Assembly (NCBI RefSeq): GCF_030272615.1
Contig: NC_081410.1
Location: forward strand, 575,138,263-575,202,262
Source of the DNA: Cryptomeria japonica
Taxonomy: Eukaryota > Streptophyta > Pinopsida > Cupressales > Cupressaceae
Direction of reading: 5' to 3'
Length of the DNA: 64,000 nucleotides
Shown: positions 34,447 to 44,269 of the stretch, piece by piece
Position numbering within the stretch: the stretch's first letter is position 1
Layout of the letters: each line of letters begins with the position of its first letter
Notes under the pieces: generated by a model
Database searches by the model: none
The model's input: only the letters and a program-made list of their open reading frames with translations
Told to the model about the DNA's origin: nothing
Position numbers and translations under genes: made by a program

Positions 34447-35599
34447 TGACGCAAGGGCATCAGGGGCCTCATAAGCATGCATTATATCACTTTTTTGTTT
34501 TTTAGTGTGTTTAGGTGTTTTGGGTCTAATAAGGTCATTTAAGACCATTTGGGATCATTTTGATCCATTTTGGAAGGTTTGAGACCAAGATGTTGGAAAT
34601 TGTAAAAGTTGCACAAAAATTGTCAATGTTGCTCAAAAAGTTGTCAAGCAACTTTGTCAAAAAGTGTCAAAATAGTATTTTGTTAAAAAACTAATCAAAA
34701 GGTGGTTGAGAATAGTTGGAATTGATGGTAAATGTATAAATTTACTCTTCTAACTCGAATTTGGGGTTGGGGAAGTTTGAATGAAAGAGATACATCATTT
34801 TTCACTACTTTTTCCTTGTAATTTCTATGAAATCTGATTGTAATTTGCATTGTATGGACCGATACAGATTGATATTGGTCTGAAACCAATTGGAAAATGT
34901 TGTTATCTTTCAAATTCTTTTTGTTTGATTGATTTTCATTATGTTTTGTGAAAGTTATGATCAAATTAGTGATTTTTGCCATTTCCAGATTTTTACTATT
35001 TTACAGCAAGAAACTTGCTTGGTACGATTCTGTACGACCTGATATGGTCAAGAGAAAGCATGGGTATGATATATCTATGAAATACATAATTTTTGGTTTT
35101 CATTTGGAGTCGTTTCATTGAGTTTTGCAAAAGTTAGAGCATTTTTTATGAAAACAGTCCCAAACCCTGCCTAGAGTTTCCAGCAAGAAAGAAAAATTCA
35201 TATATTTTGATCAAACCCTTAAAAATTGATATAACTTGGTGAAAACCTTCTTTGCATTTCTTCCCAGGTTTCCACCAAAAGAAATTGAAAAATTTGATCA
35301 TATGTGTGAGTTATGCAAGATTGTTTGTTTCATGTTGTGGGAAGACTGTGAAAGAACCTAGGTGATTGAGGGTTTGATAAAATAATGCATTGTTTTGAAT
35401 TGTCCAATAGGAGTAATGGTTTTTGGAGCTTCAAATGACTTGGTAAAGGGCTTGGCAAGCCATCATTGGCATAAGATTGATCAAGATAAATGAATATGCA
35501 TCTATTAGGCTTAAGGAGTAATGTGCCTAGAATGATGAACTACGCTTGAATGTGTGGATCCATTGTAATAGGACTTGATTATTGTCTTCCTCTGCATCA
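34447..35599 (+). repeat. 3' LTR of the non-autonomous element
   Basis: This copy starts tgacgcaagggcatc, parallels the 5' LTR throughout, and ends ctctgcatca. Confidence 0.85.
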
Positions 35600-35604
35600 G
35601 TCTA
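35600..35604 (+). repeat. Target-site duplication GTCTA (right)
   Basis: Exact copy of 31815-31819. Confidence 0.85.
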
Positions 35605-37040
35605 GATACTAAAGTGGGTTTAGGGAGTGGCTCCCAGCGTGTCCCCAACCCAAAGTGGCTCACTGGCAATCATGATGTAGGGAGTTACTTAATCAAGTGA
35701 TAACATAATAATAACTTGGGATAGGATATAACATTAATTAAGATAATTTGGTGCCCTAAACATTCCTTGAGCACTAGTATGAGGCCAAGGATGTATCGAG
35801 AAGGCGTGCCCGCACATGTAGACGCTAAATCTTACCCGGAGTGGTATGCCTGCACATGTGGCGCCGGATCTTGCATGATCGCCATTCTCATCTGTATGAG
35901 AGAATTCTCAGTTCCGTGTGGTGCATCCTCATGAGCACATATGATGACACTCCCTACACTAGCACTCTAGTATCTAGGTCCTAATAGTTGAGTAGCGCCC
36001 TATGGATTTATGTTGCTTGCTCTTATGGTTATCTCATTGTGATATATGTCAGATGGCAATTTGGTGTTGCTCTTGCGAGTGCCTCCTTGTCCTTACTGTT
36101 GCTGACCGAGGATGCTTCCTCGTTCATTTGGTATTTTACTTGTTGATTGCTCAAGCACCTTCTCTTATTTGATTGTTGCTCTATGATGTGAGTGATGCAT
36201 TGTTGGCATTATCATCTTGTTGTGGCTTTATGACTCTTGTTAGGTGTTATGTTTATGTTGAGCGTTTGCTCCATGTTTGACTCTTGTGTAAGCCTATTGC
36301 TTCCCTTATATACTTGTATGACTATTTGGGTCATGTGACTATCTCCACGAGCACAATGGGGTGAACCTGAGCATACCACATGGTTGGGTGGCGTTGCCAA
36401 CCACCATTGGGGATCAAAGGACTTGGTTCATGACTGGCTCGATGGATTTACCTCCTTCCTCAGCATTAGATTCTTCTTATTCTCTTCTCTTTCTTGTATG
36501 ATGTAATCATCCACATATTGGCTCATGTATTGCATCATTGATCATATGTATGTATTGAAGCTCTCCAATGGGAGATTTGATGTAATAATTGATATTGGAT
36601 ATGTATTGGTATTGCTTTACGTGCACCGTGCTTTACGTGCACCGGTGTTGGAATTGGGCACGATGTATGGTCTCTTATGCTTCTCTATTCTTGATGTATC
36701 ATGATGTTATCATAGGAACATTTCAATTGGTGTATTAAAATGAACAGAGCCATGTTGGTTTGGTAATGGAGGTTGGTTTATTCATCTCCTAGTGGGTCAT
36801 GAGTTATTGGCCTACTTGTGGATGTGTTGCAAAGGTACCGACATCAAGGAACCCTTAGAGGTGACTTGAGTTATCTTGGTTGGTGTTCCAAGCATTTAGT
36901 CTTTCACATGTGCATAGTTGGTTAACAATTGGTTGACCGTATCTTGAGGTTGAGCGTTATACTTGTATATGTAATGCATGATGACACAATTATTTTTAAA
37001 AAAAAATTACATGCATTTCTTGTATAGATTGCTCTTATCC
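35605..37040. other. Unclassified, LTR-like
   Basis: GC-richer patches (cgtgcccgcacatg, ggcgccggatc near 35820-35870) and duplicated words (tttacgtgcaccg near 36618 and 36634) occur, but no ORF with a domain. It is continuous with the sequence left of 31815. Confidence 0.4.
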
Positions 37041-37099
37041 TCTATGGTTCCTTGGCGAGGCGTTACAATTCCTTTATAGATGTTGGAATTCATCTTGCA

Positions 37100-37960
37100 T
37101 GCTTTAACTTGTACTTTTGCTTTAGACTGAATATAGTAATTGGTGCAATCATTTGCTAATCTTCACACTTAAGTGAAGCTTTAAAATGTGCCCTCAGTCT
37201 GATTTTATGGCTAATTCTCCTCTGACACGTGTTAGCAACCACTTAGCCTCTTTTTCTATGCCTTGGTGGAAAGAGCTTAGGGTCTAACCCAGAAAAAGGT
37301 GTTCTTGTTTCTGATTTCATTATACTTTTTAAAGCTGGGTGGAAAAACAGACGCCCAAGTCCTCATTGGCACACACGTCATGATTTATTGCCCTCTTTTT
37401 AGAGTTTTAGTGGAAAAGACTGAAGTGTTTGCCACTATTTGGAACTGCAGGCACAGATCACTAATTACTTTGTCAATATTCCTTATGTTTTAAGTGCAGA
37501 TTTGGAAGGGTTAAACCACTTAAATATGTGCCCAGATTTAAGACACATTCCAATTTAGACCTTGGCACAGAAATCTTATGATTCTGCCATTGAAATTGTG
37601 CACCGGAGGAGAAAACAGGTGGCAAAGCCACTCAAAAGGTGCACCTGGTGATACTTGGACAGAATGTACTTGAGGTTCAACCACTTTTTCTAGATGAGGT
37701 AGAGTTTACCAATGGTTTGGTCATTGAAAATGTGCACTAGCATTGAGGTAGAAAAACTCATGACTTAAGCCCTGTTTTATACCCTTTCCAGAGATTGAAG
37801 AAGGTTTGGCCACACTCAAAAGTGCACCTAGGCAAGTCTGTTAAATTTTACCCTTAGATTTCTGCCACATGTGCCTGATTTGTCACCTTAATCAGCTGAT
37901 CTACTCTATCATAGGATTTGTATCTTGCTCCTTTCCTATACTGCTAATCTGCTAGGGACG
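37100..37960. repeat. Degenerate repeat with recurring gtgcacc words
   Basis: Variants of aa(a/t)gtgcacc(t/g)agg appear near 37535, 37598, 37640, 37730 and 37825, each followed by gg-rich then accact(c) words. Units are diverged and of uneven length. The texture is shared with 15300-16140. Confidence 0.45.
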
Positions 37961-38124
37961 GGGTGAAAAACATGCAACTTAATCTTATGTATATATCATT
38001 TTTATCCTTCAAATCAAATGCAGTCAATCCTCTTTTCAGTTGCAACAGCAGGTCAGCCCTGCTTATAAAAATAAAAAAATCTTGTCTTCCCTTTTAAAAT
38101 GCATAGGGGTATTGACAGAAAGAA

Positions 38125-39870
38125 GATGAAAATAGCACCTCCCACATTGTATGAGAATGCAGACAAGCGGGCAATGGACCTAGAGTGAAAACAAAAACAT
38201 CTTCCTGCTTGAGGAAAGTGAAGATGATTCTGATTCAAGTGAATGATGACACAAGATTGGTACAGGCTCTTTGTGAGACATGATGAGAATGATGAAAGAG
38301 CTAAAGAAAACAGAAGAAAAAGGGAAAGAACTTTAGCATATTCATTATTAAATAGAAGGTCATACTAAAAGAAGTCCCAAAAGGATGTATGAAATATGTT
38401 AACTTGTGGGCCATTCAATTAAAGATTGCCCATATAATCTAAAAATTAAGAGCACCCAAGAAATCTTCACTCAAGCAGAGCCACCAACACCAAACACCCC
38501 TCCAAATGCATCACTTGGTGGATACCAAAACCAAAGAGATAATAGATGCCAAAATGCAAGTCATTTCAGAATTGCAACAAGTGGGGTCATTTCACAAGAG
38601 ATTGCCTACCAAGCAAGGCACTTCTGGACTTCTTTGCCATTGGTGTCAAGGCAACAACTATGAGAAAATTTAGTTTAAGAACAGCAATTGCAAGACAAGT
38701 GTTGTAAACAACACTAACTATGAAGGTGATAAATTTATTGCATAGCATTCCAAAAATTAAGTTATAAATATAAATGCTCATTCTAACCACAAGATGGAGT
38801 ATACACATGCACACCTCATAATTGATGATGCAATATCTGATGAGAGAAACTAGATAAAACAAAAAGAATTGATTGTGGAACTCCTCTATCAAGAAACCAA
38901 GTGATTGACCACATATTGTTGGCAATGAACCTAGCCCAATGACCAGCAATCGTACACATGGAGAAATCGATGAGTACACTCACTAATACCAATGTTCATG
39001 GCGGACTGGGGGTGAATGTGCTTTTGGAGGAAAGTTGGAGGAATCTTGTAAAACCCACAATCTAGCCACGAACTTTACAATTGGTGTGAGCAGATCAATT
39101 TAACGTAAAGGAACTTAATTGTACTCATGGGCCAAAAGGTAATCATCAGCACTCAACATTTCCTTTTGAATTTCGTAGTCATCTCTTTAAAAAAAGGGCC
39201 TATGATGCATTATTGGACCAAGGTTGGCTGATAGCAGCCAAGACTGTTAATAGCTATAATAAGAATCTATTCTCTATCAAAAGTAAAGGCTGGAAATATG
39301 TCATAGCTTTGAAGAACCAATTAGTCAACAAAGAAGTGGCCTCATCTACAAATCATCAAATTCAGACTCTGATGAAGAATACTTATAAAGCAAAGACTGA
39401 GTTACCATATAGCCAAACAATGAAGGGGTTTTTGAATTCCAAACCTGTTCAAAAGACAAAACTAGCTCTCCTAAAGATCTATTAGCAAATGGAAGATTAT
39501 GAAGTGTTTCAACCTAATTGTAACTTCGTAGATATCAAATAAGGAAAAGGAAAACAATAGATGACTATGAAGTATCTCTTCATCAAACTTATCCTTGAGT
39601 ATTTACAGAATATAAAGTGTGTGACCTCAAGTTACACATGGAATTAACACATCAATTTGGAAGCAAAGAGGACATTAACTATAACGAACTTGCACTGGTA
39701 AATCACAATTAGGGATTAGAAGGTGATAACAAAATGATTCAAGTTGGAGAAGCCATAAACATGATAAATTTCGCAGACTTCACTGAATTGTTGAAACTGA
39801 ACTTACATAATGTTGAACAAGGTACAATTAAAAATAGATAAATTATTAAAAGATTTGCTCTCAAAGTCCA
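38125..39870 (+). pseudogene. Ty3-gypsy gag C-terminus and protease relic
   Basis: The plus strand reads, with many stops, NADKRAMDLE, a zinc-knuckle remnant GHSIKDCPYNLK, then a protease remnant with YDALLDQGWLIAAKTVNSYN and KYVIALKNQLVNKEVASS. The same order and words occur in the minus-strand relic at 44.4-46.3 kb (NRAMDIESENK, GHSIKECPYNLK, YDALLGRGW, HIIDLRNQVVSEELASFD), so both come from one gypsy lineage. It is much more decayed than the other copy. It may be the continuation of the gag piece at 25143-25387, separated by nested insertions. Confidence 0.75.
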
Positions 39871-40281
39871 TTGTTTCATGTTGTGTTAATGAATGTTACA
39901 AGGGACCCTACCCATCTTATGTAAATCGACATACATGACAAATTAATGAAATTGAAAAAAAAGTAATACAAGGCAAATTGATGAACTTGGAGAGAGAAAT
40001 AAAAGATGCATCCCACATGAAAATAATAAGGACAAAATAACAAAGGAAAACCTCACGTATTACAATGGGTTAAATAAATGAATGAAGTTCCCAATTATTC
40101 CAGCATATGGCAATCCATGGAGAATTTTTTTTTAAATAATAAGAAAGCTTCCACTATGTAGATGTGTAAAGGAGAAAATTAGAAACAATAATAACAAATT
40201 GCCCATCACTCCATCATATGATCTCAAAATGAAATTTTTGGCTTTAACTCTCTTGTATCGCCCTAACTCCACATTCCTCCT

Positions 40282-40560
40282 TTGCACAACCTGTTGCCAT
40301 CGTACAACTTTATGCTACCACCACAAAACCCACTTTTTGTTACAGCAAACATCCCCTACACACCATACAATTGGGTGATTCTTCTATTGCACAATATGTT
40401 CAAACCTATATCACCGAACAACATCCTATGCTCCCCCATATCGTCATACAGTTGCAAAATATCATACAATCCTTGTATGTCTCATCTATTATACAACTAA
40501 AGAGCTTTAATTATTACAGCTGTACAGTTACCCTTTTTGTTAGAGCAGTACAGTTCCCTA
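40282..40560 (+). repeat. TAC-lattice repeat, copy A (downstream of gypsy protease relic)
   Basis: Words of the type cgtacaac, catacaat, catacagt and gtacagtt recur. Their TAC triplets at 40303, 40357, 40366, 40447, 40465, 40492 and 40549 all fall in the same base-3 phase; two ttac/gtac words at 40515 and 40523 do not. The open frame gives Tyr-x peptides (PSYN, IPYTPYN, SSYS, ISYN, LLYN). It corresponds in position and motif to the region at 43287-44095. Confidence 0.6.
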
Positions 40561-40639
40561 CTGCTCAAATGTTGTGCCTGCAGATTACATTAATCAAGAA
40601 GCCAATATTTGGGAGGCTAAATCAAAGGCAATAGAATGA

Positions 40640-41842
40640 AATTAGAAGAAAAAAAAGATGAGAAATTGATTCGTCACATTTGTGGGGAGTCTAGATACTT
40701 TACTCGGGTGCCCCACCACACTTGAAGCCAATCAAACAAGGGAGCTTATTATAAAAAAAATTGTGAAAGACAAGTGCCTAAAGCCTCATACAATTGGGTC
40801 AAGGAGATCAATTATTCATAAGATTGAAAGAGACATGACATATTGAATACAGGAAAAGAAAATGAGATAGTGAGAAGAGTTTGGTGACTTGGTTGTCCAG
40901 TGCAACACAATTCATTAAATTGCATGGCTATTGGCAAGTACATTCTCCATACAGTGCACTACATTCTAGATGTGGAGTTGATCAGTGTGTACTTCATAGG
41001 TTTTCTTTTCTCCTTCCAGCTGAAAAACACATCGCAGATTTCAACTTGGCTGCATCAGAAGCTCCGCATTCCATGGCTTGCTTTTAGTAATTTGTTACAG
41101 AACATTCAGGTTATGATTCTATTGATTTCAAAGAACAAACAAAACATCAACAAATCAAAACTTCCTCCTCTTGAGCATTACTAAAACTATAGAAAACTTT
41201 ATTACATGATTTGTCTCAATTTTGTTCTCTGCCTCATGTCTTCATTTGTAGTCGTATTAAAAGGTAAATTACAATACATAGAAAAACCTTTGATATCAGA
41301 AATGGATATATTAATGGCAATATTACTCTCATAAACATATTATGATCCAAAATTCCATGTTCTAGCACTATTTGTATCAAAAAAGTCAATATCATGACAA
41401 CTACTCTGATAGTCATATCGACAGTTTCCCAACATACAAGAATTGAATGGAATATATAGATTAAAAATGGCACACAGACACATTGTAAACTAAAAGTTAG
41501 TCTGTATGTGTAATGTCCATATTAAGTCTGGAAAACCCATAGAACCAAACAGATTTCATGTCCCCCATTTCTAGTTGTATTAAAAAAAAGTAAACTTGAA
41601 TAAATAGAAGAATTTTTTATACCATGCAATGGACAAATTACTTTTCTATATGCATATTTTGAATTACATAAAAAATGTTACTACCTGTTTTATGATCCCA
41701 GACATTTTTATGGAGCCCCAGTTTGTCTGTTCTAGCACTATTTGTACCAAACAAGTCAACATCATGCTCACCCTACTAGGCTATTGATATCTATAGTTTC
41801 ATAAAAATGCAAGAGAAAAAAGGAGTGAATAGATTAACTTAC
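40640..41842. other. No supported gene
   Basis: Intronic sequence between the gypsy relic and the kinase exon. Open frames are short and overlap on both strands, and no domain or clear repeat end is seen. Confidence 0.5.
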
Positions 41843-41969
41843 TGTACAGATGGTGTGCAAGACTGCCATTACTCATGTACACATAGATCAGCATGCGGTG
41901 ACCTTTATCCACACAATATCCAAGCAGATTTACAAGATTTCTATGATGTAACCTTCCTAGCAGGGAAAC
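41843..41969 (-). CDS. CRLK-type receptor-like kinase, upstream exon (subdomains IV-V)
   Basis: This 127-bp exon has a ttattgcag acceptor and a GTAAGT donor. It encodes VSLLGRLHHRNLVNLLGYCV, then DKGHRMLIYVYMSNGSLAHH and LY. That is the HxN and hinge segment of a plant receptor-like kinase, highly similar to CRLK1/2. It starts in phase 0 and ends one base into a codon, which the exon at 18060 completes. The preceding exon (Gly-rich loop, catalytic Lys, ending EFQTE in relatives) was not found in the window to the right. Confidence 0.85.
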
Positions 41970-43280
41970 CTGCAATAAGACAAAGGAAATTTTTATAACA
42001 AAGTTATCAGATTTATTATGAACACAGAAAACAAAAGAATTGATGGCAGTTCTAGAAGGTTGACCACAGAAAAAATCATGTGGAAAACAGCCCATTTAAA
42101 CCCAGAAAATCATGCCAGCAGCATTATGTGATTGTGAATTGCATGTTATAATAGCTACTTGTGAATATTTCATAGAGGAAATATATTGTAGGGCGAAAAA
42201 TAAGGGAGAAGGTAAGAAAGAGAATATATTAATGTCTTTGGATAACCAAATGAAGCCAATGGGACTCAAAAGTACAGCTAGTTAGAATAGCATTGGGAGC
42301 CATAAATGAGCTCCAATTTATAGAAAAAAATGGAAGCCACAAACTAGAAGCAGAGTAACCAAATATTCTAATTAATAAATTAGTGAAATTGAAATGGGTA
42401 AAGCCTAAAACAGTCACAAAAGACATCATGTATACGATCATTGCATATAAAAAAGTCCAAGAACAATCACCAAAGAAGATTAAGCTAATTGCTGTTTCAA
42501 ACTGTCTGAAAAATATCTACACTTTTTTGATGTAGTCATGGATTGGACAACTCAATGAAGAGTTGCCAATCAAAAACAGCCTAACTATCGAGACACAAGT
42601 GTTACGGATGCACAATAGAACCAAGGCAAGGAATTTGCTAATGATATTTATGATTTATCAATAGAATAAAATATCACAAATTAAGAAAATAGTATATGGG
42701 AAGCAGACTCTGAGTCCACACTTAACCAATTAAAAAAAAATATATATATATAATAGAATTTTGTAAGAACGCCACCAAAAATTTTGACCAATAAAATGCA
42801 ATTTTCACGAGTTTGGGTACACGGGCATTTCGTCAAACAGTTCATAGTAGGGAAAACTTGAATGTGTTTCAAAATGGTTGTTCAAATCACCACTAGATAT
42901 TACAAACTATATTGATCAAAAACATGATTTGGGTATCAGTAATGTGCTACTATTCAGATATTCACCAATTGAAATTTAATATCATTGATTGCCATATTAA
43001 AGAAATAACAGTGTTTAATACTGCTTTTTAATTTCTGAATATACATTCAGGTCTGAGTTTATATTTTAACAAAGAAATAAGTACAGTTCTGTCCAGAATG
43101 CATAATCTGGAAAAATACCTCTTGTGCAGAGATGAAACTCCTCAAAGCTTGCACATGAAACACCTATTTGTGGTGCTCCTATGTCACTGTGGTAAAGTGG
43201 AGCTGTACTAACCAAAAAAATGAAAACAAAAAATGAAGATTTGGTAGTGTTTAACGAACATATTATGTCAACTTTTTGAT
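41970..43280. other. Upstream intron of the kinase; no gene
   Basis: AT-rich, with an A/TA tract at 42735-42755. Expected to be intronic if the kinase continues upstream. A patch at 43085-43200 has some coding-like character on the minus strand but was not accepted as an exon. Confidence 0.45.
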
Positions 43281-43286
43281 CAAGTC

Positions 43287-44095
43287 ATACTCTCCACTTT
43301 AGAATTGATGGCTGTACTAAAAGTTGTCGTACAAAATTTGCATAAGATTGCCATATCAATCCCACGACCTGTTGTTGTCCTACTGAATAACTAAGAAGCC
43401 GTACGGTGCAAATGAGACAATGTATGGATTGTCCTTGAATAAGTTGTACGATATGCGACAAACGAGGAAGACATACCCGTACATTGCCAAACCACGAGCT
43501 AGGAAGATGTTCCCGTATTGTGTGGAAGAGCTTTTCTATGAATCGTACCTATACAGTAGAATAAGGTTTCCGTACGGCCAAGCAATGTCGCACGGTGAAC
43601 TCAAATTTCCAACACCACCGTACATCCTGAACAGGACAACAACGCCATACGTGCTGAATGGAAATGCACTGTCGTACGGGGTGAGGAAAGGGATTTCGTA
43701 CAAGAAATCGTCGTATGTGAGAACATGCCAAGGAATGTTGTACGGATATAGTAATGTGTTGTACAGTTGGAAGTTCAATGCGTTGACTTACGGTTCCGAG
43801 GTGCCATACGTGGTGAGGAGAAGATGGCTGTATGGTAGGGGCAACATGGTGTTGAACGGGAAAAATGCAAGACTGTCGTACGGTGGCCAACTTAAGATGT
43901 TGTATGATATAAGATGGAGACGGCACGTGAGCAGTATAATGCCGCCGTATGGTGCAAAATTTGAATTGACATTTATGTGCCATATGTAGTGAAAACAATT
44001 GTGGAGTTCGTACTGTAGAAATTGGAGGTCATACAGACAAAACAAGAGGCTCCCTTGACGATGAAACTACCGTACAAGGAAGAATCTGCTGTACA
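43287..44095. repeat. TAC/GTAC lattice repeat, copy B, 3-base phase-locked
   Basis: About 800 bp carry a GTAC core (contexts ccgtacgg, tcgtacgg, gttgtac) roughly every 15-36 bases. Of 16 exact GTAC words between 43314 and 44091, 15 begin at positions divisible by 3; only 44072 does not. Degenerate copies (gtat, atac) keep the phase. The plus-strand ORF 43420-43989 (189 codons) thus has Tyr about every 8 codons (PYGQ, SYGV, LYGY, LYGR, SYGG). On the minus strand, the sense strand of the adjacent gypsy relic, it reads Y[N/D/G] repeats in hydrophobic context. No known domain. Confidence 0.7.
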
Positions 44096-44269
44096 CAACG
44101 TGCATTATTTTTCTCACTCTCCAGCTCCCCTTTCAATTTGATAATTTTCCCTAACTCCATTATTTTTTGCTTTCCATTTCCAATCCCTCCTAATTCCTTT
44201 TTCCTTTCTTGTGAATTTCCAGTGAAGTTGATTTCCCTTGACACTTATTTATATGCTCCACATTAGATG

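Larger units (their letters stand above)
31820..35599 (+). mobile_element. Non-autonomous Ty3-gypsy-type LTR retrotransposon, 3.8 kb
   Basis: Two long direct repeats, 31820-33023 (1204 bp) and 34447-35599 (1153 bp), start TGA(T/C)G and end TGCATCA. They are flanked by the identical 5-bp duplication GTCTA. A Met-type primer site tggtatcagagcc lies at 33028-33040, and a G-rich tract (cgtggggagta) precedes the second LTR. The 1.4-kb interior encodes only a short basic/acidic N-terminal segment and a retropepsin-like domain. No reverse transcriptase, RNase H or integrase is present, so mobility would depend on another element. LTR copies differ by scattered substitutions and a few indels. Confidence 0.9.
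18061..41842 (-). other. Giant kinase intron (~23.8 kb) filled with repeats
   Basis: The donor after the 41843-41969 exon is ACA|GTAAGT and the acceptor before 18060 is tttattag. Codon phase is conserved: one base is left over at the donor and two are supplied at the acceptor, giving ...HHLY-N-EHVEPLSW, which aligns with CRLK proteins without a gap. The intron contains LTR fragments, a SINE-like unit, AT-rich DNA, a 3.8-kb non-autonomous LTR element and a gypsy relic, most of them itemised separately. Confidence 0.75.

Noticed and set aside
43085-43200. Next upstream exon of the kinase on the minus strand
   Set aside because: A GAG|GTATTT donor-like site is present and one frame is open, but neither the Gly-rich loop nor the catalytic Lys or EFQTE segment can be read, and the matching-phase frame has a stop.
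43420-43989. Genuine 189-residue tyrosine-rich protein gene
   Set aside because: The lattice continues past both ORF ends with stops, it is antisense to the neighbouring gypsy relic, and a second diverged copy exists. It is listed as a repeat, although the phase bias keeps a coding origin possible.
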